From: Polaribacter sp. SA4-10
GTDB lineage: Bacteria > Bacteroidota > Bacteroidia > Flavobacteriales > Flavobacteriaceae
Length of the DNA stretch: 64,000 bases
Direction of reading: 5' to 3'
Assembly (NCBI RefSeq): GCF_002163835.1
Contig: NZ_CP019331.1
Coordinates: 3,173,573 to 3,237,572 of the forward strand
The notes under the pieces: model-generated
What the model was told of the DNA's origin: nothing
Database searches by the model: none
The model's input: only the letters and a program-made list of their open reading frames with translations
Shown: positions 34,740 to 42,481 of the stretch, in pieces
Numbering within the stretch: position 1 is the first letter of the stretch
Layout: the number at the start of each line of letters is the position of its first letter
Position numbers and translations under genes: made by a program

Positions 34740-35465
34740 TTATTTATTTTCAGAACTTTGAACGGCTAAATTATAAATTACCAATCCAAATCCTATTTTG
34801 TTTATGGCATCTCCAATGTTATAAATAACATCCATATTTAAGCCACCAAATACTCCAGAGTACCAGCCTTCAGTTCCAGCCATATATCCTAAAGGATAAA
34901 TGGCCCAACCAACTAAAACAAACCAACATAAAGTTTTGTGAGCTTTTAAAACAGCTCCACCAGCTTCGATAGCTAGTTTCTTGGCAGTTCCAAACCAGAT
35001 ATCATAAACAATTACGAAGTAAGCCAAGCCAGATATAAGACCCCATAACCATGCATTTGGTGCATCAATTACTTCTCCTATATAACCCGTTACCAGCATA
35101 ATAACTGATAAGAAGATTAATCTCCACATTAAAGATTTTTTAGCTCCTGCAACTTTTAAGATTAAATAGAACTCTACACACATTAAGGGAACAGTTAAGA
35201 CCCAATCAACGTATCTAAAGAAGGTTGGAGATTCTCCGTTAGAAGCCCAATAGTCTCTCATATACCAATAATGAACTGCAGCAATGAAAGTAATCAAACC
35301 AGAAACTAATAGTGAAGTTCTCCATTTTTTATCAAAACTATTCATTGATAAAAAGAAAAATACTGCAGCAGCCATCATAGCCATGCAGCCTACAAAAAAT
35401 GTAAACCCAACATAATCACTTGGATCCATTTTTGCAACGGAAAGAAAGTTAATCGATAAATTCAT
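34740..35465 (-). CDS. Proteorhodopsin (green-absorbing proton pump)
   Basis: A 241-residue seven-helix rhodopsin. The retinal lysine is Lys223 in AINKIGFG. The proton path has Asp87, Thr91 and Glu98 in the segment RYVDWVLTVPLMCVEF, the DTE motif of outward proton pumps, with His65 as the usual partner of the acceptor aspartate. The tuning residue (position 105 of the reference protein) is Met95, as in flavobacterial green-light forms. Light-driven proton export adds to the proton-motive force. The retinal is made by Blh, encoded divergently. Confidence 0.97.
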   Translation of the reverse strand: MNLSINFLSVAKMDPSDYVGFTFFVGCMAMMAAAVFFFLSMNSFDKKWRTSLLVSGLITFIAAVHYWYMRDYWASNGESPTFFRYVDWVLTVPLMCVEFYLILKVAGAKKSLMWRLIFLSVIMLVTGYIGEVIDAPNAWLWGLISGLAYFVIVYDIWFGTAKKLAIEAGGAVLKAHKTLCWFVLVGWAIYPLGYMAGTEGWYSGVFGGLNMDVIYNIGDAINKIGFGLVIYNLAVQSSENK

Positions 35466-35501
35466 AATATTTGAATAAATTAAGTTAGTAAAATAATTAA
35501 T

Positions 35502-35529
35502 GTTTAATGTTTTAATGAAAACATTAAAC
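35502..35529. promoter_or_regulatory. Perfect 12-bp palindrome at the rhodopsin transcription start
   Basis: GTTTAATGTTTT (35502-35513) and AAAACATTAAAC (35518-35529) are perfect inverted arms around AATG. The right arm directly touches the -7 box of the rhodopsin promoter and covers the predicted start site, so a bound regulator would block or reshape initiation. As RNA it would be a strong hairpin. Confidence 0.6.
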
Positions 35530-35561
35530 CAAATATATGAATAAAATTATTAACTTTACAA
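35530..35561 (-). promoter_or_regulatory. Promoter of the proteorhodopsin gene
   Basis: On the minus strand TTG (35561-35559) lies 21 bases before TATATTTG (35537-35530). The predicted start near 35523 gives a leader of about 57 bases. The -33 box overlaps the region just before the blh start codon, so the two genes share control DNA. Confidence 0.7.
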
Positions 35562-35562
35562 C

Positions 35563-36447
35563 ATGAATACATTATTTAATAGAAATTATCAAAATTTAAT
35601 GCTTTTTCTTACGTTTTTCTTACTTTGGGTAAGTATTCAATTTGGAGAAGTAGTCGAAGATTTTTTAGCATATGTAATGGTGATTTCGTTAGGTATTTTG
35701 CATGGAGCGAATGATTTGTTGATTTTATCAATAAAGGAGAAAAAGGACAAGACGTTTATAAAAAACCTTATAATTTATGTTAGTATAATTATTCTATGTC
35801 TAATAATTTATATGTTTAGCCCTTTTGTAGCTATATTATTATTTGTTTTATTGAGCTCTTATCATTTCGGAGAAGAACACCTTAGCAAGAAAATAAACGT
35901 AAACGTATTATTTAATTCTTTATATTTTTTAGCATACGGGATGTTTATCTTTTCCTTAATTTTTTATCAATCTATTACTGATGTTGATGTAATTATGAGA
36001 GAACTAACAGGTTTAACCTTCACTGAGTTTCAAATAGAAATAACCTTACTTATGAGTGCTGTATTTTTATTTATAGGAAGTTTGTACCTGATTTTAACTA
36101 AAAGAAATAAGTCGAAAATATTTATAGAAGAGCTCTTTTATTTAATGTTACTTTTTCTCGTCTTCAAAAGCTCTTCTTTAATATTGGGTTTCGCTATTTA
36201 TTTTATTTTTTGGCATTCTATACCTTCTATTATTCATCAGATAGAATTTATTTCAGGAAATTTAAATAAAAAAACTATTTTTTTTTATATAAAAAAAGCA
36301 CTAATCTATTGGGTAATTAGCATCATTGGGTTATTGATTTTATATCAATTAGTTCCACAGGTAGAGTTGTTTGCTACTGTAGTTTTTGTGATTTTATTTG
36401 CAGTAACAGCGCCACATACTTGGGTGATGTACAAAATGAAAAATTAA
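35563..36447 (+). CDS. blh: Beta-carotene 15,15'-dioxygenase, Brp/Blh family
   Basis: A 294-residue membrane enzyme that cleaves beta-carotene into two retinal molecules. The family histidines are in HGANDLL, SYHFGEEH, FWHSIPS and PHTWVMY, spread over about eight helices. It is divergent from the proteorhodopsin gene with 97 bases between start codons. The carotenoid genes that supply beta-carotene (crtE, crtB, crtI, crtY) are not in the window. Its last four bases overlap the opposing yaaA gene. An imperfect -7 box (TAACTTTA) ends four bases before its ATG. Confidence 0.95.
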   Translation: MNTLFNRNYQNLMLFLTFFLLWVSIQFGEVVEDFLAYVMVISLGILHGANDLLILSIKEKKDKTFIKNLIIYVSIIILCLIIYMFSPFVAILLFVLLSSYHFGEEHLSKKINVNVLFNSLYFLAYGMFIFSLIFYQSITDVDVIMRELTGLTFTEFQIEITLLMSAVFLFIGSLYLILTKRNKSKIFIEELFYLMLLFLVFKSSSLILGFAIYFIFWHSIPSIIHQIEFISGNLNKKTIFFYIKKALIYWVISIIGLLILYQLVPQVELFATVVFVILFAVTAPHTWVMYKMKN

Positions 36448-37202
36448 CGAGTAAAAAACAAATCATTTCCAGAAGACATTTCTTCAGAAAAACGATAATT
36501 ATCAACATTAAAGCCTTTTAAATCTTCAATAGTTTTTAAATTATTATCTATAATATAACGCACCATTAATCCACGTGCTTTTTTTGCAAATGTCATAATC
36601 GTTTTATATTCTCCGTTTTTAAAATCTTTAAAAACAGGAGTAATCATAGGTACTTTTAAAAGTTTTTTAGGAATGACTTTAAAGTATTCTGAGCTTGCTA
36701 AATTTATAACCAATTCATTTTCTGAAAGCTCATCATTTAGAGAGTTTACAATCTTATTGTCCCAAAATTTGTATAAATTTTCTGTTCTTCCAACTTTTAG
36801 TTTTGTTCCCATTTCTAAACGATAAGGTTGTATTAAATCTAAAGGTTTTAACAAACCATATAAGCCAGATATAATTCTTAAACGCTGTTGTAAAAGTGGT
36901 AATTTGTCTTCTTTTAAAGAATTTACATCTATTCCTCTAAAAACTTCACCTGTAAAAGCATAAATAGCTTGTTTGGCATTTTCTTGATTAAAAGGCGTTT
37001 TCCAATTTTGATTTCGCTCATAATTTAACGCAGATAAATCGCTAGAAATAGACATTAGATCTGATAATTTATTTTTTGAAAGTGTTTTTAGTTTTTTATT
37101 CAATTTATTAGATTCTTCTAAAAAACGAGGTTGTGTATATAAACCAGTTGGTACTTTACTTTCAAAGTCTAAAGATTTTGCAGGAGATATTATGATTTTC
37201 AT
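36444..37202 (-). CDS. yaaA: Peroxide stress protein YaaA
   Basis: A 252-residue DUF328/YaaA protein. The Met at 37202 is chosen because MKIIISPAKSLDFES is the invariant start of the family. Other hallmarks are SGLYGLLKPLDLIQPYRLEMG and the C-terminal FAKKARGLMVRY segment. In E. coli it lowers free iron and limits DNA damage under peroxide stress. It is monocistronic, convergent with blh (four-base overlap). Confidence 0.92.
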   Translation of the reverse strand: MKIIISPAKSLDFESKVPTGLYTQPRFLEESNKLNKKLKTLSKNKLSDLMSISSDLSALNYERNQNWKTPFNQENAKQAIYAFTGEVFRGIDVNSLKEDKLPLLQQRLRIISGLYGLLKPLDLIQPYRLEMGTKLKVGRTENLYKFWDNKIVNSLNDELSENELVINLASSEYFKVIPKKLLKVPMITPVFKDFKNGEYKTIMTFAKKARGLMVRYIIDNNLKTIEDLKGFNVDNYRFSEEMSSGNDLFFTR

Positions 37203-37386
37203 TTGTGTTGAATGAATTAAAATTGAACGGTAAAAATACAATTCATATAAAGAACTTTCAAACCAAATTATTACTTTAAATTGATAATCACATTTATAAA
37301 ATTTATTTAAGTTGATTTTATTTTAACAATTCATCAAACTATTACTATTTTTAGAGGTCTAATAATAAAAATTAACCAAAGTAAAC

Positions 37387-37926
37387 TTGGATAAAGAAGC
37401 TGAACTAGTTAAAAAGTTGAAGAATCCAGCATTAAAAGATATTGCTTTTAATGAGCTTCTTGATGTCTATCAAGAACGTTTGTATTGGCATATTAGAAAG
37501 ATTGTTAGTACACATGAAAATGCGGATGATGTATTACAAAACACCTTTATTAGAGTTTATAAAAGCATTCTAAATTTTCAAGAAAAAAGCACATTACATA
37601 CTTGGATGTATAGAATTGCTTATAATGAAGCTATCCGTTTTTTAGAAAAAAATAACAAAAAATCTTACGATAATATTGATGACGTTTCTGAATCTAATTT
37701 AAAAGTTTTATTTGAAGATGACTATTTTGATGGAGATGAAATTCAGCAAAAGTTACATAAAATTATAGATGGTTTTTCTGAGAAACAAAAACGAATTTTT
37801 CATATGAAATACTTTGATGATATGAGTTTTAGGCAAATTTCTGAGCTTTTAAAAGTATCGGAAAGCACTTTAAAATCAACTTATTATACAGCAGTAAAAA
37901 TTATTGAAGAAAAAATTTTAGTTTAA
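37387..37926 (+). CDS. ECF-type RNA polymerase sigma factor
   Basis: A 179-residue sigma-70 family factor starting at TTG (VNLDKEAELVKKL context). Region 2 is at about 20-90 (HENADDVLQNTFIRVYKSI, then TWMYRIAYNEAIRFL), and region 4 at about 115-175 (MSFRQISELLKVSESTLKS). There is no region 1 or 3, as in ECF factors. It heads a row of five same-strand genes up to 40886 of which the next looks like an anti-sigma protein, so it probably controls this locus. Confidence 0.9.
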   Translation: MDKEAELVKKLKNPALKDIAFNELLDVYQERLYWHIRKIVSTHENADDVLQNTFIRVYKSILNFQEKSTLHTWMYRIAYNEAIRFLEKNNKKSYDNIDDVSESNLKVLFEDDYFDGDEIQQKLHKIIDGFSEKQKRIFHMKYFDDMSFRQISELLKVSESTLKSTYYTAVKIIEEKILV

Positions 37927-37968
37927 AATTAAAACTATTTTAAAAAAGAAGGGTCTAACATTTATAGT

Positions 37969-38493
37969 ATGGAAAATTCATCAGAAAATAAAAATAAGAA
38001 CAACTTTCTAAAAGAAGGTTTTAAAGGCGATGTTTCTAATCAGCATAAAAGATATTTGGGCACAGCTATTCCTGAAGATTATTTTAAAAAATCTAAACTT
38101 TCAATTTTAGAAAAAGTAAAATCAATAGAAATTCAAGAGAAAAAACAACTCGTTTTTTGGATGCAGTCAAGATTTAGGTATGCAGTTGCATCTTCTTTAG
38201 TTTTTATTTTGAGCTTAACAATATGGTTACAAAATGCGAATAAAGTTGATGACTTTACACCAAACGATTTTGAGTTGTTCTCTTTTTCAGATGATATATT
38301 AATTAATTCTTTATTTATAGAAGATTCAGAAATAGAAGCGTTTGCAGATGTAACTTTATTGAATGAAGTTGTAATAAAAGCAGAGCTTTCTGAACAAAAA
38401 ATGGATGAAGTTTTTTTAAATTCATTATTTATAGAAGACTCATTAATAGATAATTACACAGACTATAAATTTATTGAAACAATTATTTTATAA
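37969..38493 (+). CDS. Putative anti-sigma-like membrane protein with duplicated C-terminal segment
   Basis: A 174-residue protein with a cytoplasmic part of about 70 residues, one membrane helix (about 71-87) and an acidic periplasmic part. The arrangement fits a single-span anti-sigma factor, and it lies 42 bases after the sigma gene. No known anti-sigma zinc motif is seen. The periplasmic part contains a duplication: INSLFIEDSEIEAF at 112-125 and LNSLFIEDSLIDNY at 150-163, each followed by similar hydrophobic ends. The duplicated segments could bind the downstream proteins or each other. Confidence 0.6.
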   Translation: MENSSENKNKNNFLKEGFKGDVSNQHKRYLGTAIPEDYFKKSKLSILEKVKSIEIQEKKQLVFWMQSRFRYAVASSLVFILSLTIWLQNANKVDDFTPNDFELFSFSDDILINSLFIEDSEIEAFADVTLLNEVVIKAELSEQKMDEVFLNSLFIEDSLIDNYTDYKFIETIIL

Positions 38494-38564
38494 AAAGTTC
38501 AAACTATTTTAAAAAACGTAGTTCTAAGTAAATAGAAACAATTATTAATTTAAATATTAAAATT

Positions 38565-39443
38565 ATGAAAACTACAATTTCAAAAGAAAACATTTTAAAA
38601 TCAGGTGTCTTATTTTTAACAATTTCGGCATTTTTATTATCGGCACTGTTATTTACTTCTTGTTCTGAAAATTCAGACTTAGATACAGAAATGACATTAG
38701 ATGACACAACTTTAATTGAAAAAATTGAATCAGCATCAAAAACTACTGTTGAAGTTGCCTCTTTGCCTTCTTCAACAGAAACAGCTCTAAATGGAGATTT
38801 AGCTGATAGTTATGTTGAAACTGTTCAATTAGCAGCAGGTTTAGGTTATAAAGTGGGTATCGCTACAGATAATAAATCTAGAGAAGCTTCAAAAAGTGAT
38901 GTATATTTCTCTGTTGAAGGAAAACAATTAGCAGACAGAAATGAAAAGAGAAAAAAGAGAAGATCAAAATGTTTTGAATTCGTTTTTCCTATAGACTTTA
39001 TTATGCCAGATGATACATCAATCACTTTAACAAGTGGTGATGATTGGACTTTAATTAGAGAATGGTATACCGAAAATCCTGATGCAACAGAGCGTCCAGA
39101 ATTAGTTTTTCCAGTAGATGTTTCTTTAGAAGACGGAACTGTACAAACTTTAATTGATAGTGATGAGTTAGCTGCGGTTAAAGATTCTTGTAAAAAAGGA
39201 AAGGATAAAAGAAAGTGTTTTAAATTAGTATTGCCTATAAGTTTTACAATGGCAGATGCTTCTGTAATTGAAGTAGCTGAAAGAGCAGATTTTAAATTAC
39301 TTAGAGAATGGTGTAAAGCAAACCCTGATGCTACAGAAAAAGCAAGTTTAAATTATCCTGTAGATATTATGTATAGAGATGATACAACTGCTACTATAAG
39401 TGACGCAACAGAGATGGATGCTGCAAAAGAAGCTTGTAATTAA
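38565..39443 (+). CDS. Lipoprotein with four tandem modules, unknown family
   Basis: A 292-residue lipoprotein (lipobox LFTSC, Cys33). After a linker, four related modules follow at about 137-168, 179-209, 219-250 and 261-291, each of the type (L/F)V(F/L)P(I/V)xFxMxDxxxxxxxxxxDxxxLxxW or its shorter form. Modules 1 and 3 begin KCF after very basic linkers (RKKRRSK and KKGKDKRK); modules 2 and 4 end in KDSC and KEAC. The cysteines may form a disulfide in each pair. It probably faces the periplasm or surface. No domain name is recognised. Confidence 0.7.
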   Translation: MKTTISKENILKSGVLFLTISAFLLSALLFTSCSENSDLDTEMTLDDTTLIEKIESASKTTVEVASLPSSTETALNGDLADSYVETVQLAAGLGYKVGIATDNKSREASKSDVYFSVEGKQLADRNEKRKKRRSKCFEFVFPIDFIMPDDTSITLTSGDDWTLIREWYTENPDATERPELVFPVDVSLEDGTVQTLIDSDELAAVKDSCKKGKDKRKCFKLVLPISFTMADASVIEVAERADFKLLREWCKANPDATEKASLNYPVDIMYRDDTTATISDATEMDAAKEACN

Positions 39444-39495
39444 TAAATTGTAATTTTGTACTTTAGATGTTTAAGAGTAAAATAATACATAAAAA

Positions 39496-39969
39496 ATGAA
39501 ATTAAAAACCATCATATATATAGTTAGCTTTATGAGTTTGATGTTCTTTAATACAACACTTTTTGCTCAAGATTCTAATTACGATGTAATTACTAAAGAG
39601 CTCTCTAAAGAGCAGAGGGCATTATTGCAGAAAGAAAGGCAGGTGATGAAGGCAGATAGAGAAGTATTTAAAGCCACACTTACAAAAGAACAATTAGCTA
39701 TTTTAAGAGATAAAACTATTTCTAAAAATGAAATAAGAAAACGTTTACGGTCTTCTTTTTCTGGGTCACAAAAAGGTCTTATTAAAAATCAGCAAATACG
39801 TTTAAGACAAACGAGAGATAATTTTAGAAAAACGCTTACTGGAGAACAACGAAAAATGTTAAAAGAGCGAATAGATAAAATTAGAGAAACAAAAGATAGA
39901 GGAGAGCTTAGAAATGGGCCAAGAGAAAATTCTAATGACGGAAAGAAAAGGAGAGTAAGAGGAAACTAG
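39496..39969 (+). CDS. Secreted Spy/LTXXQ-like basic protein
   Basis: A 157-residue exported protein (signal peptide ending near FAQD). The mature part is helical and highly basic, with repeated motifs LSKEQRALLQK, LTKEQLAILRD and LTGEQRKMLKE that recall the LTxxQ motif of Spy/CpxP periplasmic chaperones. Its position between the four-module lipoprotein and a barrel protein in an ECF-sigma locus fits an envelope stress chaperone, but this is an inference from motif and context. Confidence 0.65.
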   Translation: MKLKTIIYIVSFMSLMFFNTTLFAQDSNYDVITKELSKEQRALLQKERQVMKADREVFKATLTKEQLAILRDKTISKNEIRKRLRSSFSGSQKGLIKNQQIRLRQTRDNFRKTLTGEQRKMLKERIDKIRETKDRGELRNGPRENSNDGKKRRVRGN

Positions 39970-39980
39970 TGTATAAACAT

Positions 39981-40886
39981 ATGATATATCCTTTTCAGGA
40001 AATTAGAACAACTATAAAATTTTTAGGGTTGCTATTGTTTACAATGGCAACCTCTTTTTGTTCTTATGGACAAGAAGATAATTTGGATGATATTGATGGT
40101 TTATTAGATGAACTTTTTTTTAATGATCAACAGTTTTTAGATGAATTAATTGATAGTGATTTTTCCTATAATTTTTTATACACTTCCGTTTCTTATAATA
40201 GCAATACTTTTTTCTCTGGAAGAGATTCTGGTACAGACCAGTTCAATTTAATTCCACAAGTTTCTTACTACCATTCATCAGGATTTAATGCAAGTATTTC
40301 AGGTGTTTATTATCAAAGCTTTGCTCCAAGTTGGGATTTTACAAGTGTTTCTTTAGGATACTTTAATGCGCTTGGAAAAAATAAAACAGTAACTTATAAT
40401 TTAGGGTATTCTAAATATTTTTATTCAGATGGTTATGATGAATTTATAAATTCGTTGGATGTTAGCCTAGGAATAAGAAATAAAAAACGAACTTTTGGTA
40501 CTACTTTTTCTGCCTCATATTTATTTGGAACAGAAGAAAGTTACCAATTAATTTCTAGTAGTTTTTTGAACTTTACTTTAAAGAGAACTTCTAACTTTGC
40601 ACTACGTTTTAAACCAAGATTAAATTTTATTATGGCCAAACAGAACATAACCACTAGTAGATTTGTTCTTGTTGCTGGTAAAAGAGTTTTAAGTACTTTT
40701 AATTTTGATGTGTTTGATTTATTGAATACTCAATTAAATTTCCCTTTTTCTTTGAGTACAAGGTCTTGGGATTTTGAATTAGGGTACAACTTAAATTTAC
40801 CTAACGCTTTGGTAAATGAAAACAACATAGACACCACGGGTTTTTTAAATTTCTCAGTAGGTTATATGTTTGACCTAAGTAAATAA
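39981..40886 (+). CDS. Putative outer-membrane beta-barrel protein
   Basis: A 301-residue protein if started at the ATG at 39981; a GTG at 39969, overlapping the preceding stop, is an alternative. A signal peptide ends near CSYGQ. The mature part has short acidic repeats at its start (NLDDIDGLLDELFF) and then alternating aromatic beta-strands, ending in NFSVGYMFDLSK, a barrel-like C-terminus. It is the last gene of the ECF-sigma locus and is likely to be its outer-membrane component. Family unknown. Confidence 0.65.
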   Translation: MIYPFQEIRTTIKFLGLLLFTMATSFCSYGQEDNLDDIDGLLDELFFNDQQFLDELIDSDFSYNFLYTSVSYNSNTFFSGRDSGTDQFNLIPQVSYYHSSGFNASISGVYYQSFAPSWDFTSVSLGYFNALGKNKTVTYNLGYSKYFYSDGYDEFINSLDVSLGIRNKKRTFGTTFSASYLFGTEESYQLISSSFLNFTLKRTSNFALRFKPRLNFIMAKQNITTSRFVLVAGKRVLSTFNFDVFDLLNTQLNFPFSLSTRSWDFELGYNLNLPNALVNENNIDTTGFLNFSVGYMFDLSK

Positions 40887-40902
40887 TTCATTATTTACTT
40901 AG
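40875..40902. repeat. Perfect 13-bp inverted repeat over the barrel gene stop codon
   Basis: CTAAGTAAATAAT (40875-40887) and ATTATTTACTTAG (40890-40902) are perfect inverted arms around two bases, covering the stop codon at 40884-40886. It has no T run, so it may be a weak terminator, an mRNA-end stabiliser or a regulator site for the arsR region 60 bases on. Confidence 0.55.
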
Positions 40903-40930
40903 CATGATATCGGCTTTATTTTATTTATTA

Positions 40931-40947
40931 ATCGTAATATTGCAATA
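40931..40947 (+). promoter_or_regulatory. Putative ArsR operator/promoter
   Basis: ATCGTAATATTGCAATA contains the palindrome TATTGCAATA (40938-40947) and a near -7 box (TAATATTG). It lies 12 bases before arsR, where ArsR-family repressors of this kind usually bind their own promoter. Confidence 0.5.
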
Positions 40948-40958
40948 AACAAATTATA

Positions 40959-41285
40959 ATGGGTTTAACCAAGTCAGAAATATTTACAGAAGAACAAAAT
41001 GAAATTGCTGCCATTGCAAAAGTGTTAGGTCACCCTGCAAGAATTGCAATTTTAGATTTTTTAATTAAGTTGAAATCTTGTGTTTGTGGAGATTTAGTAA
41101 AAGATATTGGTTTGGCACAACCTACTATTTCTCAGCATTTAAAAGAATTAAAAAAAGTAGGGTTGATTAAAGGAACTATAGATGGCACAAGTGTTTGTTA
41201 TTGTATAGATCAAGAAAATTGGGATAAAGTTAAAAATATATTAAGTCAATTTTTAGATAAAAGTTCAGTAGAAAACTGTTGTTAA
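40959..41285 (+). CDS. arsR: ArsR-family metalloregulator
   Basis: A 108-residue winged-helix repressor. The metal-binding motif CVCGDLV is in SCVCGDLVKDIGLA, and the recognition helix is TISQHLKELKKVG. Cysteines at the C-terminus (ENCC) could add ligands. It should repress the cluster until arsenite or a similar metalloid binds the cysteines. A palindrome just upstream is the likely operator. Confidence 0.9.
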   Translation: MGLTKSEIFTEEQNEIAAIAKVLGHPARIAILDFLIKLKSCVCGDLVKDIGLAQPTISQHLKELKKVGLIKGTIDGTSVCYCIDQENWDKVKNILSQFLDKSSVENCC

Positions 41286-41304
41286 AAAATAAATTAGAAT
41301 AAGA

Positions 41305-41916
41305 ATGTACCAAACAATAAAAAAAGTAATATTAGCATTAGACATTAATACTATTTCTGATGCGAGAAAAGAAGTTTTACAACCACTTATAAATTTTGTG
41401 CAAGAAAAGGTGGATGCAGATAAAGAAGTGAACATCAACTTTATTTGTACTCATAATTCTAGAAGAAGTCATTTAACTCAAATTTGGGCACAAACAGTGG
41501 CTACTTATTACAATATAAAAAATGTAAAAACGTATTCTGGAGGAACGGAAGCAACAGCAATGTTTCCTAAAGTAGCAGAAACATTAAAAAATGTGGGATT
41601 TAAAATTAAAGAAATTTCTGAAGGAACAAATCCTGTATACGCAATAAAGTTTGATGATAATTCACATTCAATTATTGGTTTTTCTAAAAAATATGATGAT
41701 GAATTTAATCCTGTTTCAGAATTTGCAGCAATTATGACTTGCTCTAACGCAGATGTAGGTTGTCCTTTTATAGCTGGTGCAGAAAAAAGAATTCCTATTA
41801 TGTATGAAGATCCAAAATTATTTGATGAAACAGCTCAACAAGCAGCAAAGTATCAAGAAAGAAGTTTACAAATAGCAACAGAAATGTTGTATGTATTCTC
41901 AAAAATTAATAAATAA
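41305..41916 (+). CDS. Thioredoxin-coupled arsenate reductase / low-MW phosphatase family
   Basis: A 203-residue protein of the low-molecular-weight tyrosine phosphatase fold. The P-loop is CTHNSRR (Cys48, Arg54), the catalytic Asp169 is in YEDP, and two more cysteines, Cys146 and Cys153 (CSNADVGC), match the redox pair of thioredoxin-coupled ArsC. It would reduce arsenate to arsenite. The N-terminal 45 residues and size exceed the classical 130-residue enzyme. It starts 19 bases after arsR. Confidence 0.85.
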   Translation: MYQTIKKVILALDINTISDARKEVLQPLINFVQEKVDADKEVNINFICTHNSRRSHLTQIWAQTVATYYNIKNVKTYSGGTEATAMFPKVAETLKNVGFKIKEISEGTNPVYAIKFDDNSHSIIGFSKKYDDEFNPVSEFAAIMTCSNADVGCPFIAGAEKRIPIMYEDPKLFDETAQQAAKYQERSLQIATEMLYVFSKINK

Positions 41917-41926
41917 AAAAGAAATT

Positions 41927-42400
41927 ATGAAGTTATCAGAAATAAAAAATCACTTAAAAAATTTAAATGAAATAGCTTTTCAATTACCAAATGGAGAGTT
42001 AGTGCCAAGTCATTTTCATGTAACAGAAGTGGGTAAAGTTACCAAAGATTTTATAGATTGTGGAGGTAAAGTTAGATGCGAAACTGTAATTAATTTTCAA
42101 CTTTGGGAGGAAAATGATTACGATCACAGATTACATCCAGAGAAATTGGCACAGATTATAGGGCTTTCTGAAAAGATTTTTAAGTTTGAGGACTTAGAGA
42201 TTGAAGTGGAATATCAAGGAAAAGAAACTATTGGTAAATACAATTTAGATTTTGATGGAAAAAACTTTTTATTAACGTCAAAATTAACGGCTTGTTTAGC
42301 TTTAGATGCTTGTGGAATACCTGCAGAAAAACCAAAACTTAAAATAGCAGAACTACAAGACCAATCTTCTTGTTGCGATCCTACTTCAGGATGTTGTTAA
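41927..42400 (+). CDS. DUF6428 family protein
   Basis: A 157-residue protein. The ATG at 41927 is preferred over one inside the preceding gene. DUF6428 proteins occur in bacterial arsenic clusters; features here are VPSHFHVTEVGKV near residue 27 and the cysteine-rich end SSCCDPTSGCC, plausible for binding a metalloid. It follows the arsenate reductase by 10 bases. The function is not established. Confidence 0.8.
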   Translation: MKLSEIKNHLKNLNEIAFQLPNGELVPSHFHVTEVGKVTKDFIDCGGKVRCETVINFQLWEENDYDHRLHPEKLAQIIGLSEKIFKFEDLEIEVEYQGKETIGKYNLDFDGKNFLLTSKLTACLALDACGIPAEKPKLKIAELQDQSSCCDPTSGCC

Positions 42401-42481
42401 ATGAAATTTGTTGAAATACATAAAGACACTTATTAGCAAATAGCTGCAATTTATAAAGAAGAAGGAAAATATGTGTTATAA
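42401..42481 (+). pseudogene. Truncated start of a GNAT acetyltransferase gene (arsenic-cluster type)
   Basis: An ATG at 42401 begins MKFVEIHKDTY, then a stop, then QIAAIYKEE. This resembles the N-terminus of the GNAT acetyltransferases that usually follow DUF6428 in flavobacterial arsenic clusters. The rest is missing and the sequence runs into a perfect 21-bp inverted repeat. The fragment is short, so the call is tentative. Confidence 0.4.
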
